DNA from: Deltaproteobacteria bacterium
GTDB taxonomy: Bacteria > Bdellovibrionota > UBA1018
Reading direction: 5' to 3'
Assembly: GCA_016194835.1 (NCBI GenBank)
Contig: JACQAU010000002.1
Span: forward strand, 1-7,091
Length of the DNA: 7,091 nucleotides
Part shown: positions 5,074 through 7,091 of the stretch, piece by piece
Numbering within the stretch: the first letter of the stretch is position 1
Layout of the letters: each line of letters opens with the position of its first letter
Translations under genes and position numbers: made by a program
The notes under the pieces: generated by a model
Databases searched by the model: none
What the model saw: only the letters and a program-made list of their open reading frames with translations
Told to the model about the DNA's origin: nothing

Positions 5074-6083
5074 TAGTTATTTCCTTTTAACACAGATTGG
5101 TTCTGTAAGGCTAAGTTTAATTTTTCAATATACCGGCTTTCCAGGGCATTTTGGCTTCGGATGAGCGCATTCATAATAGCCTTGGCCTTGCTCCTCCCGT
5201 GACAAACAAAAGCATAACCACCAACTCCCAGGAGTGGAGCTGCGCCATATTCTGCATAATCCAATTTCTTTTTAATTTTATTTAATAGCCCGAAAGAAAA
5301 AACAAGACCAATTGATGTGAGAGGATTTTTCTTGGCAGCTTGTATAAGAAGTGAAGCTACTGTGAACCCTAAGCCCTCTAAGGATTTTAAAACCAAATTT
5401 CCTACAAAACCGTCAGTGACTACAACGTCTACGCGCCCTGAAAAAAGTTCTTTTCCCTCTACATATCCTATAAAATCAGCTAACCGGTTTTGACCTTGAA
5501 AAAACTGAGAGTTTTCAAGAAGTTCAAGTGCTCTGCGTGTGAGCTCGTTTCCTTTGGATCGTTCCTCACCGTTTGAGAGGAGTCCCACCTTTGGCAGTTC
5601 AACTGATTTTCTCTCTATGTTTGCTCCAACATCAATCAGTACGCAACCATCTGGACGTATAGTCGGAAGTTTTATGGCAATAGCAGGGCGTTCAATTTGA
5701 GGTAATCTGCCCATGTGTAAAAGACTTGAGGCCATCAGAGCTCCAGAATGTCCTGCACTAATAAAAGCAGAAGGTGTTTTGTTTTTCCAATCTTGCGCGG
5801 CTAGCTTTATGCCAACATTTATCGAAGAAGCTGGTTTTGTGCGTACAGAACTTATTGTTTCTGACATTTCAATATTGTCTTTTGCGTGTAGAATAAAAAC
5901 TTTTTTATTCAATGAGTACTTAAGCGATTTAAAGCGATGTCTTTTCAGTTGTGTATTAATAACTGCTTCATCACCCACTAAATAAAGTTCTCCATTTAAA
6001 TGTTTCAAGGCAAGTTTTGCGCCCTCTAAAATAGCAGAAGGTGCATAATCACCTCCCATAACATCTAAGATAAGTTTGTGCAT
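5073..6083 (-). CDS. plsX: Phosphate acyltransferase PlsX
   Basis: PlsX converts acyl-ACP plus phosphate to acyl-phosphate, the donor for PlsY in making lysophosphatidic acid. It is a peripheral membrane enzyme linking fatty-acid synthesis to phospholipids. The 336-residue product shows ILDVMGGDYAP (5-15), SAGHSGALMA (109-118, family usually SAGNTGALMA), LIDVGAN (149-155), GLLSNGEERSKGNEL (167-181), FIGYVEGKELFSG (204-216), DVVVTDGFVGNLVLKSLEG (219-237), YGAAPLLGVGG (279-289) and CHGRSKAKAI (294-303). Compared with E. coli PlsX as I recall it, about 19 residues are missing between DVGAN and VGLLSNGEE. This is the segment with the conserved QFAxMG helix, and the reading frame is intact. The start lies 8 nt after the rpmF stop and has no clear Shine-Dalgarno sequence, so it may depend on coupling. 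The stop overlaps the fabH start by 1 nt. Confidence 0.95.
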   Translation of the reverse strand: MHKLILDVMGGDYAPSAILEGAKLALKHLNGELYLVGDEAVINTQLKRHRFKSLKYSLNKKVFILHAKDNIEMSETISSVRTKPASSINVGIKLAAQDWKNKTPSAFISAGHSGALMASSLLHMGRLPQIERPAIAIKLPTIRPDGCVLIDVGANIERKSVELPKVGLLSNGEERSKGNELTRRALELLENSQFFQGQNRLADFIGYVEGKELFSGRVDVVVTDGFVGNLVLKSLEGLGFTVASLLIQAAKKNPLTSIGLVFSFGLLNKIKKKLDYAEYGAAPLLGVGGYAFVCHGRSKAKAIMNALIRSQNALESRYIEKLNLALQNQSVLKGNN

Positions 6084-6091
6084 ACTTTGGA

Positions 6092-6307
6092 TTATTGGTT
6101 TTGGGTTGTAGACTTTTCTTTTGTTTTAATTTTTGGATTTAAAATTAATTTTTTATCATAGTATCCACACATGCAAACACGGTGTGGGCGAGTGGGTTCG
6201 TTGCAGGTTGGGCATGTGATAGTTGTGGGTTTTTCAAGTCGGTTGCCTCCCGCAAAACGCCTCATGTTTCTTCTACTTCTTGAAGTCTTTTTCTTTGGAA
6301 CGGCCAT
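6092..6307 (-). CDS. rpmF: 50S ribosomal protein L32
   Basis: L32 is a small basic protein of the large ribosomal subunit. The 71-residue product opens with the hallmark MAVPKKKTSRSRRNMRR. It then has a Cys-rich ribbon: CPTC (Cys32, Cys35) and HRVCMCGYY (Cys45, Cys47), the zinc-binding form of L32. The second pair is C-x-C, whereas the family normally has C-x-x-C. The C-terminal tail (LILNPKIKTKEKSTTQNQ) is lysine-rich. AAGGAG lies 5 nt before the ATG, a strong ribosome site within the 12-nt gap after yceD. Linkage to yceD and plsX is widely conserved and ties ribosome supply to lipid synthesis. Confidence 0.96.
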   Translation of the reverse strand: MAVPKKKTSRSRRNMRRFAGGNRLEKPTTITCPTCNEPTRPHRVCMCGYYDKKLILNPKIKTKEKSTTQNQ

Positions 6308-6319
6308 AATTTCTCCTTA

Positions 6320-6937
6320 TTAATTATGTTTAAGATTTTTTAAAGCAGCAAAAGGCTGCTCATGAGAATCTTTTGAACATTCACAGTTATTTTCATTGAG
6401 ATCAGTTCCACAACCTGGACATAGTCCTTCGCAGTCTTTGTGGCACAAAGGCTGAAAAGGGAGTTCTAGTGTTAGTTGTTCGTTTAAAACTTCGGCTAGG
6501 TCAATAAAATCAGTAGCAATATAGTTAATATCAACATCCTTTGTGAGCTCTAGTTCGGCAGCGCTCTCTAGATCTGGTAAGGTTTGGTAATGAAAATGAT
6601 TTGTCAAACTATGCTTTTGCTCAAAAGGCACAGCACCAGCCATCGCGGGATCTTTACAAAATAAAATACTAAATGACGGCTCACAGCGCAGTAAGTAAGG
6701 ATTAACACATCTGCTGCACAAAAGTTGAATTTCTGTGTCAACTTTCCCAACAACTAAAAATATGTCGTTAATTTTTCTAAAAGTAAAATGAGCGCTAATA
6801 GTGCGTGCTTTGGGTGAAGTAGTTGTTTCAGAATCTTTTTCGTCAAGTTTAGACACGACTTCTTTGGCCCAAAGGTCTTTTTGGGTAAAGTCTAATGTAG
6901 TCTCTTGTTCTTTAATTTCGTGTAAAAAAATCTTCAT
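6320..6937 (-). CDS. yceD: DUF177 / YceD family protein (23S rRNA accumulation protein)
   Basis: YceD-family proteins are cytoplasmic. In E. coli and plants they are linked to 23S rRNA accumulation, and the gene almost always precedes rpmF. This 205-residue copy begins MKIFLHEIKE, as the family does. It has CSRC at 74-77, an acidic mid-region ending DFIDLAEVLNEQLTLELP (143-160), and then a Cys-rich tail, CHKDCEGLCPGCGTDLNENN, with further Cys185 and Cys187. It ends PFAALKNLKHN, matching the family's usual 'aLkdL' terminus. The Cys clusters probably bind zinc; this is inference. It is the first gene of the cluster, with a near-consensus promoter directly upstream. The start has no Shine-Dalgarno sequence and an expected leader of only about 10 nt. 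No other nearby ATG is credible. Confidence 0.9.
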   Translation of the reverse strand: MKIFLHEIKEQETTLDFTQKDLWAKEVVSKLDEKDSETTTSPKARTISAHFTFRKINDIFLVVGKVDTEIQLLCSRCVNPYLLRCEPSFSILFCKDPAMAGAVPFEQKHSLTNHFHYQTLPDLESAAELELTKDVDINYIATDFIDLAEVLNEQLTLELPFQPLCHKDCEGLCPGCGTDLNENNCECSKDSHEQPFAALKNLKHN

Positions 6938-6954
6938 AACAGCCAGCGGACAGC

Positions 6955-6983
6955 ACTTTACCGGGCTCTAATGCCCGAGTCAA
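6955..6983 (-). promoter_or_regulatory. Main promoter of the yceD-rpmF-plsX-fab cluster
   Basis: On the minus strand, TTGACT (6983-6978) and TAAAGT (6960-6955) match the sigma70 boxes at 5/6 and 4/6 positions with the ideal 17-bp spacer. The spacer itself contains a perfect inverted repeat, CGGGC-ATTAGA-GCCCG (6962-6977), which lies between the boxes and could bind a repressor. Transcription would begin about 10 nt before the yceD ATG. Confidence 0.6.
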
Positions 6984-7091
6984 TTAATTTTTGGGTAATT
7001 TTTGAGATATCACATTTAGAGGGTTGTCATATATGTACTTTACACTTGTGTAAAATAACTTCTTAAGCTGTTTTTTATTGCCTTTAAAGTG
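6984..7091 (-). other. Possible C-terminal tail of an upstream minus-strand gene (uncertain)
   Basis: A frame is open from the window edge at 7091 to a TAA at 6986-6984, 35 codons (start of translation HFKGNKKQLKKLFYTSVKYI). The stop sits directly before the -35 box of the yceD promoter. I do not recognise the peptide, and in AT-rich DNA an open frame this short can arise by chance. If not coding, this stretch is simply upstream regulatory DNA. Confidence 0.2.
7039..7054. promoter_or_regulatory. Perfect 7-2-7 inverted repeat upstream of yceD
   Basis: TTTACAC-TT-GTGTAAA is a perfect 16-bp dyad 102-117 nt before the yceD ATG and about 56 nt upstream of the -35 box. The size and symmetry fit a dimeric regulator site, but the distance suits an activator, or control of another promoter, better than direct repression. 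It also lies inside the uncertain open frame at 6984-7091. Confidence 0.4.

Noticed and set aside
1..7091. tRNA, rRNA, CRISPR array, insertion sequence or prophage structures
   Set aside because: I saw no cloverleaf, regular spacer-repeat array, transposase motif or terminal inverted repeats. The only possibly mobile item is the toxin gene at the left edge.

Overview
The window holds one compact gene cluster read entirely from the minus strand, so the genes run from the right end to the left. In transcription order it carries yceD (DUF177), rpmF (ribosomal protein L32), plsX, fabH, fabD, fabG, acpP and fabF. This is the classical type II (dissociated) fatty-acid synthesis cluster, in the same order as in Escherichia coli. 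A second minus-strand gene, a RelE/ParE-type addiction-module toxin, is cut by the left edge.

The organism is a bacterium with moderately AT-rich DNA: roughly 35-50 % G+C inside genes and much lower between them. It has a Cys-containing (zinc-ribbon type) L32 and strong AAGGAG ribosome sites before rpmF and acpP. The cluster order fits a Gram-negative-type lineage, perhaps deltaproteobacterial or bdellovibrionotal, or of the PVC group. I cannot fix the phylum from sequence alone.

Layout from right to left. Positions 6938-7091 contain a good sigma70-like promoter (TTGACT, 17 bp, TAAAGT) just before yceD, a 7-2-7 dyad, and possibly the tail of another upstream gene. yceD, rpmF, plsX, fabH, fabD and fabG are packed at 2322-6937 with gaps of 12 nt or less, or with overlaps of 1, 7 and 13 nt, which indicates one transcript and translational coupling. 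This packing breaks at a 289-nt gap (2045-2333) before acpP. That gap is the most unusual stretch of the window: it holds a perfect 9-1-9 dyad, a second near-palindrome of 26 bp, a plausible acpP promoter, a 12-bp tandem repeat in a purine-rich leader, and three TTAACTA repeats one helical turn apart. acpP is followed by fabF, whose start codon is uncertain. Positions 272-468 separate fabF from the toxin, which has its own near-consensus promoter overlapped by an inverted repeat.

How the genes work together: FabD makes malonyl-ACP on the carrier AcpP. FabH condenses acetyl-CoA with malonyl-ACP to start a chain, FabG reduces the 3-ketoacyl-ACP, and FabF carries out later condensations. PlsX diverts finished acyl-ACP to acyl-phosphate for phospholipid synthesis. 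YceD and L32 connect the cluster to ribosome production. The dehydratase (FabA/FabZ) and enoyl reductase are not in this window.

I see no wholly new multi-gene system here. The points most worth following up are the structured fabG-acpP gap, an apparent internal deletion of about 19 residues in PlsX, the fabF start, and the self-regulated toxin promoter.
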